Counted from the first letter of the stretch, positions 21,536 through 32,188 are shown. The stretch: 64,000 nt of DNA from Thiocystis violascens (GCA_020721065.1 DYNM01000001.1:280367-344366); one strand, 5' to 3'. Made by a program: numbers and translations. Notes: a model not told the origin generated them from the sequence alone.

Positions 21536-22888
21536 ATGGCTAAACACGCGGCAACTGTTGGCAAAGCACTGGGCGGCATGGGGCAATTGACGGAGTTAAA
21601 ACAACGTCTTCTGTTCTTGGTTGGTGCCTTATTGGTCTACCGCATTGGTACTTTTATACCAGTTCCTGGAGTGAATCCCGAAGCGTTAGCCATCCTATTC
21701 AATCAAAATCAAGGCTCTATCTTAGACATGTTTAACATGTTTTCTGGTGGTGCTTTAGAACGCGCAAGTTTATTTGCGCTAGGCGTGATGCCTTACATTT
21801 CGGCGTCGATTATTATTCAATTGATGACTTCAGTTGTTCCACAATTAGAACAACTGAAAAAAGAAGGCGAATCAGGACGACGAAAGATTACGCAATACAC
21901 GCGCTACGGCACGGTATTCTTAGCAACTTTTCAAGCCATTGGCATTTCAATGGCATTGCAAGGACAAACTGCTGGCGGTTCGGCACTTGTTACTCATGCG
22001 GGTGCTGGTTTTGTATTCACTGCCGCCGTTTCTTTAGTCACGGGAACGATGTTTTTAATGTGGCTAGGTGAACAAATTACCGAGCGTGGTATTGGTAATG
22101 GCATTTCCATGATTATCTTTGCCGGCATTGTAGCTGGCTTGCCGTCGGCACTTGGCGGAATGCTCGAATTAGCGCGTAATGGTGAAATGAATGCGCTGGC
22201 GGTATTGGCGTTACTCGTAATGGCATTGGCTGTCACTGCGTTTGTGATCTTCGTTGAACGTGGGCAGCGCCGGATTACTGTGAACTATGCGCGGCGGCAA
22301 CAAGGTCGAAAAGTCATGCAGGCGCAAAGTACGCATTTACCACTGAAACTAAATATGGCGGGTGTTATCCCACCGATTTTTGCGTCGAGTATTCTGTTGT
22401 TTCCCGGAACACTTGGGCAGTTTTTTGGTGCAAATGAGGATTTGCGTTGGATTGCAACGCTAACATCAAAGCTGGCTCCGGGCGAACCGCTGTATGTGTT
22501 GTTTTATACGGTCGCAATTGTGTTCTTTTGCTTTTTCTATACTGCTTTAGTGTTCAATGCAAAAGAAACTGCTGACAATCTAAAACGTTCTGGAGCGTTT
22601 ATTCCAGGAATTCGCCCGGGCGAACAAACAGCACGTTATATTGATGAAGTGATGACACGCCTCACAGTTGCTGGTGCCATTTACATCACAGCAGTTTGTT
22701 TGTTGCCGGAATTTTTGATTGTTGGTTACAACGTTCCGTTTTACTTTGGTGGAACGTCATTACTGATTGTTGTCGTCGTTGTTATGGATTTTATGGCTCA
22801 AGTTCAGGCACATTTAGTATCACATCAATACGAAGGATTGATGAAAAAAGCCAACTTGAAATCGCCTAGCGCCGGTCTACTGCGATGA
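21536..22888 (+). CDS. secY: Protein translocase channel subunit SecY
   Basis: SecY is the membrane pore of the Sec translocon, working with SecE, SecG and SecA. 450 residues with ten predicted membrane segments, from [20 protein letters not shown] to the C-terminal [15 protein letters not shown]. The family motifs [12 protein letters not shown] and [16 protein letters not shown] are present. Its normal place is between rplO and rpmJ. It is AT-richer than the ribosomal genes before it. Confidence 0.98.
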   Translation: MAKHAATVGKALGGMGQLTELKQRLLFLVGALLVYRIGTFIPVPGVNPEALAILFNQNQGSILDMFNMFSGGALERASLFALGVMPYISASIIIQLMTSVVPQLEQLKKEGESGRRKITQYTRYGTVFLATFQAIGISMALQGQTAGGSALVTHAGAGFVFTAAVSLVTGTMFLMWLGEQITERGIGNGISMIIFAGIVAGLPSALGGMLELARNGEMNALAVLALLVMALAVTAFVIFVERGQRRITVNYARRQQGRKVMQAQSTHLPLKLNMAGVIPPIFASSILLFPGTLGQFFGANEDLRWIATLTSKLAPGEPLYVLFYTVAIVFFCFFYTALVFNAKETADNLKRSGAFIPGIRPGEQTARYIDEVMTRLTVAGAIYITAVCLLPEFLIVGYNVPFYFGGTSLLIVVVVVMDFMAQVQAHLVSHQYEGLMKKANLKSPSAGLLR

Positions 22889-22916
22889 TTGCATCTCGAA
22901 TTTTAGGAGTTGGTAT

Positions 22917-23030
22917 ATGAAAGTGCGTGCATCAGTTAAAAGACTATGTAGAAATTGTAAGATTATTCGGCGGCATGGCACTGTGCGCGTGATTTGCACA
23001 GATCCTCGTCACAAGCAACGTCAAGGTTAG
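22917..23030 (+). CDS. rpmJ: 50S ribosomal protein L36 (zinc-binding form)
   Basis: A 37-codon gene: [19 protein letters not shown] and so on, ending in KQRQG. C11, C14, C27 and His32 give the zinc-ribbon of the Zn-binding form. Preceded by TAGGAG at suitable spacing. Last gene of the spc block. The smallest gene in the cluster. Confidence 0.96.
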   Translation: MKVRASVKRLCRNCKIIRRHGTVRVICTDPRHKQRQG

Positions 23031-23041
23031 AATTTGTTTGA

Positions 23042-23069
23042 TTGACCTTGCAAAAACGTTTGTTATACT
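23042..23069 (+). promoter_or_regulatory. Promoter before rpsM (alpha operon)
   Basis: TTGACC at 23042-23047, a 16-base spacer, TATACT at 23064-23069, then a GC-rich stretch CGCGG. It lies in the 84-base gap between rpmJ and rpsM, the position of the alpha-operon promoter in relatives. Confidence 0.6.
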
Positions 23070-23114
23070 GCGCGGTTTACCCGCTGAGCTATTAGGACTA
23101 AGGGGTTCGTCAAT

Positions 23115-23471
23115 ATGGCCCGTATCGCCGGCGTCAACATCCCAGATAAAAAACATGCTGTGATTGCATTAACTGCAATCTATGGCATTGGCCGCGTGAC
23201 TGCGGGCAAAATTTGCGACGCGGCTGGCATCCCGCGTGAAACGAAGATGCAAAAGTTGACTGAAGAAGAAGTTGATCGGCTACGCAACGAGGTTGCAAAG
23301 TTCACCGTTGAAGGTGATCTGCGCCGTGAAGTATCGATGAACATCAAGCGTTTGATGGACCTCGGGTGTTATCGTGGGATTCGTCATCGACGCGGATTAC
23401 CGCTGCGTGGTCAACGAACCCGTACTAATGCTCGGACCCGTAAGGGACCGCGCCGTCCGATCAAACGCTAA
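23115..23471 (+). CDS. rpsM: 30S ribosomal protein S13
   Basis: S13 sits at the top of the 30S head and bridges to L5. 118 residues, the same as E. coli. Starts [19 protein letters not shown]; the C-terminal tail [19 protein letters not shown] that touches the P-site is intact. First gene of the alpha block. Confidence 0.98.
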   Translation: MARIAGVNIPDKKHAVIALTAIYGIGRVTAGKICDAAGIPRETKMQKLTEEEVDRLRNEVAKFTVEGDLRREVSMNIKRLMDLGCYRGIRHRRGLPLRGQRTRTNARTRKGPRRPIKR

Positions 23472-23509
23472 CCGATTTTGGTTGTTGCAGACAGGCTGGA
23501 TAATGACGA

Positions 23510-23899
23510 ATGGCTAAACCAATTCGCAACACGAAAAAGAAAGTTAAAAAGCAGGTCGCCGACGGGGTTGCTCACGTTCACGCCTCTTTTAATAACACGA
23601 TTATTACGATTACTGATCGGCAAGGTAATACCCTCTCTTGGGCAACATCTGGTGGCTCTGGCTTTCGTGGTTCGCGCAAAAGCACGCCTTTTGCGGCACA
23701 GGTTGCAGCTGATAAGGCTGGTCAAGCAGTGAAAGAATATGGATTGCGTAACCTCGATGTGAACGTCAAGGGTCCAGGACCAGGACGTGAATCTGCGGTA
23801 CGCGCACTGAATAATGCTGGATTTAAAATCACCAGCATCACCGATGTGACGCCAATTCCTCACAATGGCTGTCGTCCGCCCAAAAAGCGGCGCGTCTGA
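23510..23899 (+). CDS. rpsK: 30S ribosomal protein S11
   Basis: S11 lies on the 30S platform near the E site. 129 residues, the same as E. coli. Core [20 protein letters not shown] and the C-terminal [15 protein letters not shown] are present. Confidence 0.98.
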   Translation: MAKPIRNTKKKVKKQVADGVAHVHASFNNTIITITDRQGNTLSWATSGGSGFRGSRKSTPFAAQVAADKAGQAVKEYGLRNLDVNVKGPGPGRESAVRALNNAGFKITSITDVTPIPHNGCRPPKKRRV

Positions 23900-23930
23900 G
23901 TTCTGACCGTTCGTTCAAACAGGAAAAGAC

Positions 23931-24551
23931 ATGGCACGTTACACAGGCCCAACCTGCAAATTGGCACGACGCGAAGGCACAGATCTCTCACTCAAGAGCC
24001 GTGCTCGTGCTTTGGATACCAAATGCAATTTGGAAAAACAACCGGGGCAGACGACTGATCGACGGCGACGTCTTTCTGACTACGGAGTGCAGTTGCGCGA
24101 AAAGCAGAAGGTGCGGCGTATTTATAGTGTGTTGGAAAAACAATTCAGCAACTACTATAAGAAAGCAGCGCAGAGCAAGGGTGCAACCGGCGAAAACCTA
24201 TTGCAATTACTTGAACGGCGTTTAGATAACGTCGTCTTTCGGATGGGCTTTGGTGCCACGCGTGCGGAAGCACGTCAGTTGGTCAGCCACAAGAGCATTT
24301 TGGTGAATGGACGTATTGTTAACATCGCCTCCTATCAAGTGAGTGTGGAAGATCATATTGAAGTGCGTGAGATTGCCAAAAAACAATTGCGCGTTCAAAA
24401 CGCGCTGGCACTCGCTGAACAATATGGATTCCCTGATTGGGTGGAAGTCGATACTAAGGGGCTGAAAGGCGTTTTTAAGCGTGTTCCAGACCGTTCAGAT
24501 TTGCCAGCTGACATCAATGAATCACTGATTGTCGAGCTGTACTCCAAATAA
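23931..24551 (+). CDS. rpsD: 30S ribosomal protein S4
   Basis: S4 nucleates 16S rRNA folding and in E. coli represses the alpha operon by binding a pseudoknot near rpsM. 206 residues, the same as E. coli. The S4 RNA-binding domain is seen around [12 protein letters not shown] and [10 protein letters not shown]. It begins [16 protein letters not shown]. Confidence 0.98.
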   Translation: MARYTGPTCKLARREGTDLSLKSRARALDTKCNLEKQPGQTTDRRRRLSDYGVQLREKQKVRRIYSVLEKQFSNYYKKAAQSKGATGENLLQLLERRLDNVVFRMGFGATRAEARQLVSHKSILVNGRIVNIASYQVSVEDHIEVREIAKKQLRVQNALALAEQYGFPDWVEVDTKGLKGVFKRVPDRSDLPADINESLIVELYSK

Positions 24552-24573
24552 GGAGTTTCCTGAGAGGCACTGA

Positions 24574-25584
24574 ATGAATGACGCTATTGGCGAATTTCTA
24601 AAACCGCGCATCATCAGGGTTGAGCACGTTTCCGGCAACCCGCATCATGCCAAAATTTCTTTGGAACCACTCGAGCGCGGTTTCGGGCATACGCTTGGCA
24701 ACGCATTGCGCCGGGTTTTGCTATCTTCGATGGATGGTTATGCCGTAACGGAAGTTGAAATACAGGGTGTGCTTCACGAATACACGACTGTTCCTGGAGT
24801 ACAGGAAGATGTGCTTGAAATTCTTCTGAATCTTAAGCAATTGGCAATTTCGTTAAAAGGCAAAGATGAAGCCACATTCACGCTAAATAAGCGCGGTCCT
24901 GGCGTTGTTACGGCCGCAGATATTGTCCTAGATCATACGGCTGAGATTACAAATCCGAATTTGCTGATTGCGCATCTCTCTGAAGGCGACTTGAGTATGG
25001 CGCTAACCGTGCGGCGGGGTATTGGTTATGAACCAACCACGCAGCGTGAGCTTGATGCTTCCGAAGATCGTCCGATTGGTAAGTTACCGATTGATGCCTC
25101 ATTTAGTCCAATTCGGCGGGTTGCAATTGAAGTGCAATCTGCACGGGTAGAACAACGTACTGATTTGGATCGATTGGTGATTGATTTAGAAACCAACGGC
25201 ACCATTGATCCGCGTGAGGCAATTCAACGATCTGCAATTATTTTGCGGGATCAGTTGTCGAGTTTTGTAGCACTTGAAGGTATGGGACCTTCTGAGATTG
25301 AGGTTCCTGAAATTCGAGATGAGTCGCCTTATGATCCGGTGCTGCTGCGCCCGGTGGATGATTTAGAATTGACTGTGCGTTCTGCAAATTGTCTCAAAGC
25401 AGAGAACATCTATTTGATTGGCGATTTGATTCAGCGTACTGAAGTTGAGCTTCTTAAAACTCCAAACTTGGGTAAGAAGTCTTTAACTGAAATTAAGGAT
25501 GTTTTGGCAACACGTGGTCTGTCACTGGGAATGCGTCTTGAGAATTGGCCACCGGAAAACATTGCTGAACTGAGTATCCGATAG
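24574..25584 (+). CDS. rpoA: RNA polymerase alpha subunit
   Basis: Alpha subunit; its N-terminal domain dimerises and scaffolds beta and beta', and its C-terminal domain binds UP elements and activators. 336 residues (E. coli 329). N-terminal [17 protein letters not shown] is intact. The C-terminal domain with [18 protein letters not shown] and the helix [18 protein letters not shown] keeps the DNA-binding Arg/Asn/Lys surface. rplQ follows after 77 bases. Confidence 0.98.
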   Translation: MNDAIGEFLKPRIIRVEHVSGNPHHAKISLEPLERGFGHTLGNALRRVLLSSMDGYAVTEVEIQGVLHEYTTVPGVQEDVLEILLNLKQLAISLKGKDEATFTLNKRGPGVVTAADIVLDHTAEITNPNLLIAHLSEGDLSMALTVRRGIGYEPTTQRELDASEDRPIGKLPIDASFSPIRRVAIEVQSARVEQRTDLDRLVIDLETNGTIDPREAIQRSAIILRDQLSSFVALEGMGPSEIEVPEIRDESPYDPVLLRPVDDLELTVRSANCLKAENIYLIGDLIQRTEVELLKTPNLGKKSLTEIKDVLATRGLSLGMRLENWPPENIAELSIR

Positions 25585-25661
25585 TTATTGGCACTGATCG
25601 CATTGCGATGCGCGGTGTCACCAAATAAAACTGACGATTAAAACCATTTGGAATTAAGACC

Positions 25662-26051
25662 ATGCGTCACCGTAAAGCCGGAAGGCAACTTAATCGCACC
25701 AGCTCCCACCGTGAAGCAATGTTTCGTAATATGTCAGCGTCGTTATTTCGCCATGAACTGATTAAAACGACGCTCCCAAAAGCGAAAGAGTTGCGACGGA
25801 TTGCGGAGCCGTTAATCACCTTGGCGAAAGTCGATTCTGTGCATACGCGACGGTTGGCTTTTGCGCGGCTGCGTGATAAACAGATTATTGGCAAGCTGTT
25901 TGTTGAATTGGGACCACGTTATCAGAACCGTCCAGGTGGTTATTTGCGCATTCTTAAATGTGGTTATCGCGCCAGTGATGCTGCGCCGATGGCATATGTT
26001 GAGTTGGTAGATCGACCTGCAAATGTGGTTGCTGTTGAAGATGATGATTAA
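25662..26051 (+). CDS. rplQ: 50S ribosomal protein L17
   Basis: L17 is at the tunnel exit side of the large subunit. 129 residues (E. coli 127). Starts [20 protein letters not shown]. Last gene of the translation cluster; a hairpin terminator follows 26 bases after the stop. Confidence 0.98.
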   Translation: MRHRKAGRQLNRTSSHREAMFRNMSASLFRHELIKTTLPKAKELRRIAEPLITLAKVDSVHTRRLAFARLRDKQIIGKLFVELGPRYQNRPGGYLRILKCGYRASDAAPMAYVELVDRPANVVAVEDDD

Positions 26052-26077
26052 ATAGCGTTGTATGCAGTTTTGCGCTG

Positions 26078-26107
26078 GCGCAGTCTACTAATGGCTGCGC
26101 TTTTTTG
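26078..26107 (+). terminator. Intrinsic terminator after rplQ
   Basis: GCGCAG (26078-26083) pairs with CTGCGC (26095-26100) across an 11-base loop and is followed directly by six T residues. It marks the end of the ribosomal cluster. Confidence 0.75.
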
Positions 26108-26231
26108 TTAAACGGAGATGATTAAATCAATGATATGAAGTCACATAATGAGTTGACTTGTAATCGTCGTTGATACCAATATGCGCCGTTTGACAGTGTG
26201 CCCTGCATTGATTGTTAGTGGCGCTCAATTC

Positions 26232-26261
26232 TTGTATCAAGCGCAGTGTTCACGTTATATT
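26232..26261 (+). promoter_or_regulatory. argD: Probable promoter of the argD leader
   Basis: TATATT at 26256-26261 (5 of 6 to consensus) with TTGTAT 18 bases upstream (26232-26237). Another possible -35, a perfect TTGACA, is at 26190-26195 but its 17-base-spaced partner TGTTAG is poor. Transcription from about 26268 would run straight into the hairpin at 26283. Confidence 0.5.
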
Positions 26262-26282
26262 CTTAGCCTCGCCGTTACGACT

Positions 26283-26323
26283 AAGGCGGTTTCCCGCGTG
26301 GAGGAACCGCCTTTTTGTTTTTT
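26283..26323 (+). terminator. Strong intrinsic terminator/attenuator before argD
   Basis: A perfect 9-bp stem AAGGCGGTT (26283-26291) with AACCGCCTT (26305-26313), then TTTG and seven T residues. It is 30 bases upstream of argD and downstream of the probable promoter, so it may be an attenuator. A competing CTTAG...CTAAG stem (about 26262-26285) overlaps its left arm. No leader peptide is visible. The rest of 26108-26231 holds nothing I can name. Confidence 0.7.
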
Positions 26324-26353
26324 TGACTGATCGCTAAATCGGGCACTATCGCC

Positions 26354-27538
26354 ATGATTGAATCCTTGATGGCTACCTACAATCGCTTGCCAGTGACGTT
26401 TACACATGGCGAGGGTGTTTGGCTTTGGGATACTGCTGGTAAGCGTTACCTAGATGCGCTGGCGGGAATTGCGGTATGTGGACTTGGTCACGCGCATCCT
26501 GCGGTGCAGGAGTCGATTTGTGCGCAAGCGGCGCAATTGATTCACACGTCGAATTTGTACGGTATCACTGAACAGGAACGACTCGGTGCCTTGCTGACCG
26601 AACGTGCGGGCATGGAACGAGTGTTTTTTGCCAATTCTGGTGCTGAGGCGAATGAAGCGGCGCTCAAACTGGCGCGGTTGTACGCGCATCGGCGCGGCGT
26701 GGAAAATCCAGCCATTTTAGTCATGGAAGGTAGTTTTCACGGGCGTACTTTGGCGACGCTGTCGGCAACTGGTAATCGTAAGGTGCAAGCGGGTTTTGAA
26801 CCGTTAGTGCAAGGTTTTGTGCGTGTTCCTTACGATGACATCGAGGCGATTGAAATTGCGGCAACCAATCGCCCAAACATCGTTGCCATTTTGGTTGAAC
26901 CTATTCAAGGCGAAGGTGGTATTCGTATTCCGGGGTCGGAATATTTATCGCGTTTGCGTGCTCTTTGCGATCAAGAAGGTTGGTTGCTCATTTGCGATGA
27001 GATTCAAACCGGTATGGGGCGAACTGGACAATGGTTTGCGCATGAACACGCTCACATCAAGCCAGATGTGATGACGTTGGCGAAGGCGCTAGGCAACGGC
27101 GTTCCGATTGGCGCTTGCCTCGCTCGTGGTGCAGCAGCGGAAGTTTTCACGCCTGGTTCACATGGTTCGACTTTCGGCGGCAATCCGCTTGCCTGTCGCG
27201 TTGGACGCGCCGTGATGGAGACCACCGCAGCGGCGGGATTGGTCGCAAATGCCGCCCAGCAAGGTGAATTTCTATTAAATGCGTTTCGCAGCGCACTGGC
27301 GCAACGGCAAGGTGTCGTTGCTATTCGTGGACGGGGATTGATGCTTGGCATCGAACTGGATCGTCCCTGCGGTGAACTGGTCGGTCTGGCGCTTGAGGCC
27401 GGCCTTCTCATTAACGTGACTGCCGAGCGGGTGATTCGGTTGTTGCCGCCATTGATTTTGGCGCAACCTGAAGCAGAACAACTCGTACACAAACTTTCTC
27501 ACCTGATCGATGGTTTTTTGGGCACGACTCGCGCCTAA
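26354..27538 (+). CDS. argD: Acetylornithine aminotransferase (class III)
   Basis: PLP-dependent transaminase that converts N-acetylglutamate semialdehyde to N-acetylornithine in arginine synthesis; related enzymes also act in lysine synthesis. 394 residues, usual length. The PLP lysine is K244 in [13 protein letters not shown], and the [13 protein letters not shown] motif with the PLP-ring Asp precedes it. The phosphate-binding [14 protein letters not shown] is near residue 96. argF follows after 23 bases, so this is an arginine pair. Confidence 0.95.
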   Translation: MIESLMATYNRLPVTFTHGEGVWLWDTAGKRYLDALAGIAVCGLGHAHPAVQESICAQAAQLIHTSNLYGITEQERLGALLTERAGMERVFFANSGAEANEAALKLARLYAHRRGVENPAILVMEGSFHGRTLATLSATGNRKVQAGFEPLVQGFVRVPYDDIEAIEIAATNRPNIVAILVEPIQGEGGIRIPGSEYLSRLRALCDQEGWLLICDEIQTGMGRTGQWFAHEHAHIKPDVMTLAKALGNGVPIGACLARGAAAEVFTPGSHGSTFGGNPLACRVGRAVMETTAAAGLVANAAQQGEFLLNAFRSALAQRQGVVAIRGRGLMLGIELDRPCGELVGLALEAGLLINVTAERVIRLLPPLILAQPEAEQLVHKLSHLIDGFLGTTRA

Positions 27539-27561
27539 CCTCGTCGGAGCGACCTGATCTC

Positions 27562-28488
27562 ATGGCTGCTAATCTCACCGCTTGTCGGCATTTTTTAACC
27601 CTCTTTGATCTCACCTCTGCCGAAGCGCGTCAGCTGATTGCCCGCGCCAGCGAATTAAAACAACTGTTGCGACGTGGACAAGACTATCGTCCGTTTCCGC
27701 AGCGCACCTTGGCGATGATTTTCGAGAAGGCTTCCACCAGAACTCGGGTCTCCTTTGAAACGGGAATGGTGCAACTCGGCGGTCATGCGTTGTTTTTATC
27801 GCCACGCGACACCCAGTTGGGGCGCGGGGAGCCGATTGAAGATAGCGCCCGGGTGCTGTCGCGGATGGTGGATGCGGTGATGATTCGCACCTTTGAACAG
27901 GAAACTGTCGAACGTTTCGCAGCACATTCCAGCGTTCCGGTGATTAACGGTTTGACAGATCGTTGTCATCCCTGCCAATTGTTAGCGGATATGCAAACGT
28001 ATCACGAGCATCGCGGCGACATTCGTGGCAAGCGCGTGGCGTGGATTGGCGACGGCAATAATATGTGTTACTCGTTCATGGAAGCGGCACAACTCTTTGA
28101 TTTTGAGTTGCAAATTGCTTGTCCGGTGGGCTTTGAACCAGACGCTGCTTTGCTGGCGGCAACGAGCGACCGTTGCTGCGTGGTTCACGATCCGGCGGTG
28201 GCGGCGGCAGGTGCGCATTTGGTCGCAACCGATGTATGGGCAAGTATGGGACAGGAAGAGGAACAGGCGCATCGAGAAACGCTCTTTGCACCGTTTCAAG
28301 TCACCGCAGAGGTGATGGCGCAAGCAGCACCGGAGGCGTTGTTCATGCACTGTTTGCCGGCACATCGCGGTGAGGAAGTTGCAGCAGCGGTGATTGATGG
28401 ACCGCAGTCGGTGGTGTGGGATGAAGCGGAAAATCGGCTTCATGCGCAAAAAGCGTTATTAGAATTTTTGCTCAGGCCAGCGTCGTGA
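27562..28488 (+). CDS. argF: Ornithine carbamoyltransferase
   Basis: Transfers the carbamoyl group from carbamoyl phosphate to ornithine to give citrulline. 308 residues. Carbamoyl-phosphate loop STRT at 58-61, HPCQ at 136-139 and the ornithine-binding HCLPAHRG at 263-270 are all visible, which marks an OTCase rather than ATCase. It is the anabolic type by context, cotranscribed with argD. Confidence 0.96.
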   Translation: MAANLTACRHFLTLFDLTSAEARQLIARASELKQLLRRGQDYRPFPQRTLAMIFEKASTRTRVSFETGMVQLGGHALFLSPRDTQLGRGEPIEDSARVLSRMVDAVMIRTFEQETVERFAAHSSVPVINGLTDRCHPCQLLADMQTYHEHRGDIRGKRVAWIGDGNNMCYSFMEAAQLFDFELQIACPVGFEPDAALLAATSDRCCVVHDPAVAAAGAHLVATDVWASMGQEEEQAHRETLFAPFQVTAEVMAQAAPEALFMHCLPAHRGEEVAAAVIDGPQSVVWDEAENRLHAQKALLEFLLRPAS

Positions 28489-28505
28489 TACCCGGAGGAT
28501 TCCTC

Positions 28506-29177
28506 GTGAGACGCTTCCCGTTGTTTTTATTGATGTTGATTGGCGTTGCGGCGGGCGTACAAGCCGATACCCAATATGTGACCGATCAATTGCAGGTGCC
28601 GCTGCGAGCGGGTGAAAGCTCGCGTTATAAAATTTTGCGGATGCTAGGCAGTGGTACACCGCTAGAAGTGCTTGGTGTCAATCAAGAAACTGAGTATGTG
28701 CGGGTGCGTACTGAAAATGGCGCTCAAGGTTATGTGTTAGCAAATCAACTGCAAATTGAACCAGCAGCGCGGACGCAATTGGCGGACATGCAGTCACGTT
28801 TGACTGAGTTGCAACAGGCTCCAGAAGCATTGGCGGCAAAACTCGCCACGCTGCAAACCGAACACGCCACCTTGACGGAAACCGCGCAGGAACTGAAAGA
28901 GAAAAAACAGTCTTTAGAGCAAGAGCTGGCGACCATTCGTCATTCCTCATCCAATGTGTTGGAGATTACCAACGAACGGGATCGGTTGCGCATTCAAGTC
29001 ACTGAATTGACTCGTGAACGCGAGGAATTGGTGCAAAAGCACAGCGACGCAACGCATCAGATTCAACAACGCTGGTTTTTAATCGGCGCGGGCGTGTTGA
29101 CGGCTGGCGTGTTGATTGGGCTATTGTTTCCGCATTTTTCGCTGCGCCGCCGCAAAAGCAGTTGGGGAAGTTTCTAG
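28506..29177 (+). CDS. SH3-domain membrane protein, YgiM-like
   Basis: 223 residues from GTG 28506, chosen because GGAGGA (28494-28499) lies six bases upstream; the in-frame GTG at 28485 overlaps argF and lacks such a site. The protein has a signal peptide (FPLFLLMLIGVAAGVQA), a bacterial SH3 domain over residues about 20-85, a long coiled coil (about 85-185), then a single membrane helix (WFLIGAGVLTAGVLIGLLF) and a basic tail. This is the layout of E. coli YgiM and the TIGR04211 SH3 family. The function is not well established; a role at the cell envelope is likely. Confidence 0.8.
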   Translation: MRRFPLFLLMLIGVAAGVQADTQYVTDQLQVPLRAGESSRYKILRMLGSGTPLEVLGVNQETEYVRVRTENGAQGYVLANQLQIEPAARTQLADMQSRLTELQQAPEALAAKLATLQTEHATLTETAQELKEKKQSLEQELATIRHSSSNVLEITNERDRLRIQVTELTREREELVQKHSDATHQIQQRWFLIGAGVLTAGVLIGLLFPHFSLRRRKSSWGSF

Positions 29178-29360
29178 CGTTGTTTCTGCGTCCTAGCGCG
29201 AACAGTCGCTCGGCTGATTGCTGCACATTTTCCCTAACACGTTATTTCGGTACGGGTTAATATCCGCAGGCTTGACAACGCAGATCATCCGACCAGTGTC
29301 GCCGGGCAAGATGATCAGATTTTCATCGCCATTTCAAAAACCCATTTAGGAGGGTTTATT

Positions 29361-29963
29361 GTGTCTAAAGCCGTAAAACAAAGCTCGTTAATGACTGCGC
29401 TGTTGCCGTCATTTATTCTCTACACCAGCACCATTATTCTCGTGGCACTGACTCGCGGCGATCTCGGCGCGACTGTCAAGTATTGGGAATTCATGGTGCC
29501 GCTTACCGCCGTGATTTCGCTGATTTCCGGTTGGGGTGTTGCTTATTCCCGCAATGCGTCACGCTTCACTTATCTCATCAAGCAAATTTTGCACTGGGGC
29601 GTGTTGATGGCAGTGCTGTGGTTGCTGCAAACCCAAGGTGTCGCCACCGCTCTCAGCGGCAAATACACCTTAGTATTGCTGTATCTGTTGAGCATGACAG
29701 TGATTTTTGCCGCGTTTTATTTGGATACGAAACAACTGTTTTTCGGTGCGTTTCTCGCATTTTGCGCCTACTTGATGGCAGCGCCCGCAAACGTCGCCAT
29801 TCTCAAGCCGATTGGCGAACTGTTACGCATTGCTGATGCCCAAAGTCAGCCGTTGACCATGATTGCAGTGGTTGGTTTAATCGCCTTTGCACTCAACGCC
29901 GTCTTCGTCATGGGGACGCGCAGTGCTGTTATCGCTAAACGCGCTCGGTTAGCGGCCGCTTAA
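29361..29963 (+). CDS. Hypothetical multi-pass membrane protein
   Basis: 200 residues starting at GTG 29361, directly behind a strong AGGAGG. About five to six hydrophobic helices are seen, starting at about residue 12 (LLPSFILYTSTIILVAL) and ending with VVGLIAFALNAVFVMG, then a short basic tail. There are no charged catalytic motifs or cysteines. I do not recognise a family. It stands alone between the YgiM-like gene and a thioesterase gene. Confidence 0.75.
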   Translation: MSKAVKQSSLMTALLPSFILYTSTIILVALTRGDLGATVKYWEFMVPLTAVISLISGWGVAYSRNASRFTYLIKQILHWGVLMAVLWLLQTQGVATALSGKYTLVLLYLLSMTVIFAAFYLDTKQLFFGAFLAFCAYLMAAPANVAILKPIGELLRIADAQSQPLTMIAVVGLIAFALNAVFVMGTRSAVIAKRARLAAA

Positions 29964-30056
29964 TACCGCAACACCGTCATCCCCAGCCGCCCGCCGACCT
30001 CGCACCAGCGATCAACCTTCGGCGCGGCGGCGGCGCAAGTCAGCATTGCAGCCCGC

Positions 30057-30467
30057 ATGTTTCCTCCATTTACATATCCCATCACGGTGCGTTTGCACGA
30101 TACTGACGCCGCCGGACGCTTATTTTTTGCCCACCTGTTTCGCCATGCCCATGACGCCTTTGAAGCGTTCATGGACGCGCTAGAGCTGCCGGTAGACACC
30201 TTGATCCGTTCCGGTCAACTGCTGCTGCCGATCACGCACGCGCAAGCTGATTACCATCTCCCCCTGCGACACGGCGACCGCGTACTCGTGCAGGTGAGCG
30301 TTGCTGACCTCCGCCGCCGCTCCTTTGCCATTCAGTATGCCTTCCGCACCAGTCAAGGTGAACTCGCCGCGACCGCGCTGACAGTTCATTGTCAAGTCAA
30401 TGCTGACGGAACCGCCGTTACCGTGCTCGCTCCTGAATTAAAAAACGTTTTACAATCATTGATTTAA
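30057..30467 (+). CDS. Hot-dog acyl-CoA thioesterase (4HBT type)
   Basis: 136 residues. The N-terminal motif RLHDTDAAGRLFFAHLFRHAH carries the catalytic Asp of the 4-hydroxybenzoyl-CoA thioesterase family; DTDAAG-x-L-x-FA is closest to the dihydroxynaphthoyl-CoA hydrolase/YbgC-like type as I remember them. The rest is the usual beta-sheet of a single hot-dog fold. No quinone genes are nearby, so the substrate is open. The gene lies 33 bases before the HerA-like ATPase on the same strand. Confidence 0.8.
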   Translation: MFPPFTYPITVRLHDTDAAGRLFFAHLFRHAHDAFEAFMDALELPVDTLIRSGQLLLPITHAQADYHLPLRHGDRVLVQVSVADLRRRSFAIQYAFRTSQGELAATALTVHCQVNADGTAVTVLAPELKNVLQSLI

Positions 30468-30499
30468 CTGCCAAATTTCCGCTTTGATCGGAGCATATT

Positions 30500-32188
30500 G
30501 TGATGACCACGCTGGCATCAACGCTGATCGGACGCATCACTGAACTGCGCGGCAACCGCCTCATCGCCAGCCTGTTGCCAAGCAAAGAAGGCTTCGCATC
30601 AGTTCTCAAACTTGAACACGAAACGCTGCCGATTGGGCAATTGGGCAGCGTGGTGGAAGTGCGGGATCGTAGCGGACAGGTGCTCGCTGAAGTTGTGCGC
30701 TGCACCGAAGAGGCGCTCGAGCGCCCGCTGGCGCTTGAATCTGAAACGACGCCAGCGCGGCGACACGCGGGGCGGGTGCGCTGGTTGGAACTGATCGCAG
30801 TCGGCGAAATCAACAGCGATGGGAAGCTTCAAACGGGAGTCAGCCAGTTTCCGCTGCTGGGCGCGACCGTTCACCTGATTCCGAGTGCGCGGCTGGCGAC
30901 ATTGCTGCACAGCGACCTCGCCTCACTGCCGTTGGGTCAGCTTGCCACCCGCCCGACGTTGACTGCCAGCCTCAATCCATCCGCGTTATTTGGGCGACAT
31001 CTAGCGATTTTGGGACAAAGCGGCGCGGGTAAATCGTGGACAGTGACCAGTTTATTGCAGCGCGTGGTGACGACGATGCCACACGCGCATTTAATTCTAT
31101 TAGATTTACATGGTGAATACGGCTGGCGCACCACACCAGACGCACCATATCAAGGCGTATTTTCTCCAACCGCTGCACATTATGTGGATGCGCAAGCATT
31201 AGAAATTCCATATTGGTTATTAACGTATGCAGAATTAGTTGATTTATTGATTGATCGCAGCGACAGCAACGCCACCGTACAAATTGCGTTTTTACGCGAT
31301 GCGGTTTACAACCTGCGCTGCCAAGCCAATGCGCATTTAGGTTTAGAGCGGTTATCGGTAGATTCGCCGGTGTATTTTTCACTAGAAGAGCTGTATCAAC
31401 AGTTCAAAAAAGCCAATGAAGAAAAGAAAGAATTTGGTAAAGTGAAAGGATCGTTATACGGCGCATTTGATGATTTTTTAGTGCGCTTTCAATCCATGTA
31501 CAATGATGCGCGTTATGACTTCTTTTTACAGCCTAAACGACATAATTGTTCAGAAAGTTTAGAACACTTGTTGCAGCAATTTGTGGGTTTAGGTACCCCA
31601 AAACGGCAGGTAACAGTGATTGATCTAAGCGCAGTTCCGATTGATTTACGTCCAATTGTTTCGGCGCAAATTGGACGCTTGGCGTTTGAATTCAGTTATT
31701 GGAATCCGCGCCGTCACGAATTCCCATTGGTATTAGTTTGTGAAGAAGCACATCAATACATTCCGCGTGATAATGACGCCCGTTATATTGGCACGCGGCG
31801 GGCAATGGAACGCATTGCTAAAGAAGGACGCAAATATGGCATCACGCTGTGCATTGTGAGTCAGCGCCCAACTGAATTATCGGAAACGGTATTATCGCAA
31901 TGCAGCAACTATTTATGTTTGCGTATTTCTAATGCGGATGATCAAGAATATGTGCGGCGTTTATTACCAGAAGGCGCCAAGAATCTTGCTGAAAAGCTGG
32001 CATCATTACGACGCGGTGAGGTATTAGCGGTGGGAGATGCGTCAGTATTGCCAACACGGATTTTGGTGTTTCCGCCTCATCCTGCGCCAATGAGCCAAGA
32101 TGCGCCATTAGCACAAAGTTGGTGTACCGAAGCGGCTGATTTAGATGTAGCGGATATTATTAACCGCTGGTGGCGGCAATTACGCTAA
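30500..32188 (+). CDS. HerA-like DNA-translocase ATPase (DUF87)
   Basis: 562 residues, start GTG 30500 or ATG 30503. An N-terminal beta-barrel (HAS-barrel-like, about residues 8-90) precedes a RecA/FtsK-type ATPase: Walker A GQSGAGKSW with K178, Walker B LVCEEAHQY with E415-E416, and a sensor segment near residue 455 (LCIVSQRPTELSE). In archaea and in bacterial defence systems HerA works with the nuclease NurA or with Sir2; neither is next to it here. It ends 60 bases from convergent pth. Codon usage switches within the gene: 65 % GC at 30661-30720 and 30 % at 31201-31260. Confidence 0.88.
   Translation: MMTTLASTLIGRITELRGNRLIASLLPSKEGFASVLKLEHETLPIGQLGSVVEVRDRSGQVLAEVVRCTEEALERPLALESETTPARRHAGRVRWLELIAVGEINSDGKLQTGVSQFPLLGATVHLIPSARLATLLHSDLASLPLGQLATRPTLTASLNPSALFGRHLAILGQSGAGKSWTVTSLLQRVVTTMPHAHLILLDLHGEYGWRTTPDAPYQGVFSPTAAHYVDAQALEIPYWLLTYAELVDLLIDRSDSNATVQIAFLRDAVYNLRCQANAHLGLERLSVDSPVYFSLEELYQQFKKANEEKKEFGKVKGSLYGAFDDFLVRFQSMYNDARYDFFLQPKRHNCSESLEHLLQQFVGLGTPKRQVTVIDLSAVPIDLRPIVSAQIGRLAFEFSYWNPRRHEFPLVLVCEEAHQYIPRDNDARYIGTRRAMERIAKEGRKYGITLCIVSQRPTELSETVLSQCSNYLCLRISNADDQEYVRRLLPEGAKNLAEKLASLRRGEVLAVGDASVLPTRILVFPPHPAPMSQDAPLAQSWCTEAADLDVADIINRWWRQLR

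Noticed and set aside
29960..30058. 32-codon minus-strand frame between the membrane protein and the thioesterase
   Set aside because: Starts with ATG and has GC-rich codons, but has no ribosome site or recognisable match and overlaps both neighbours.
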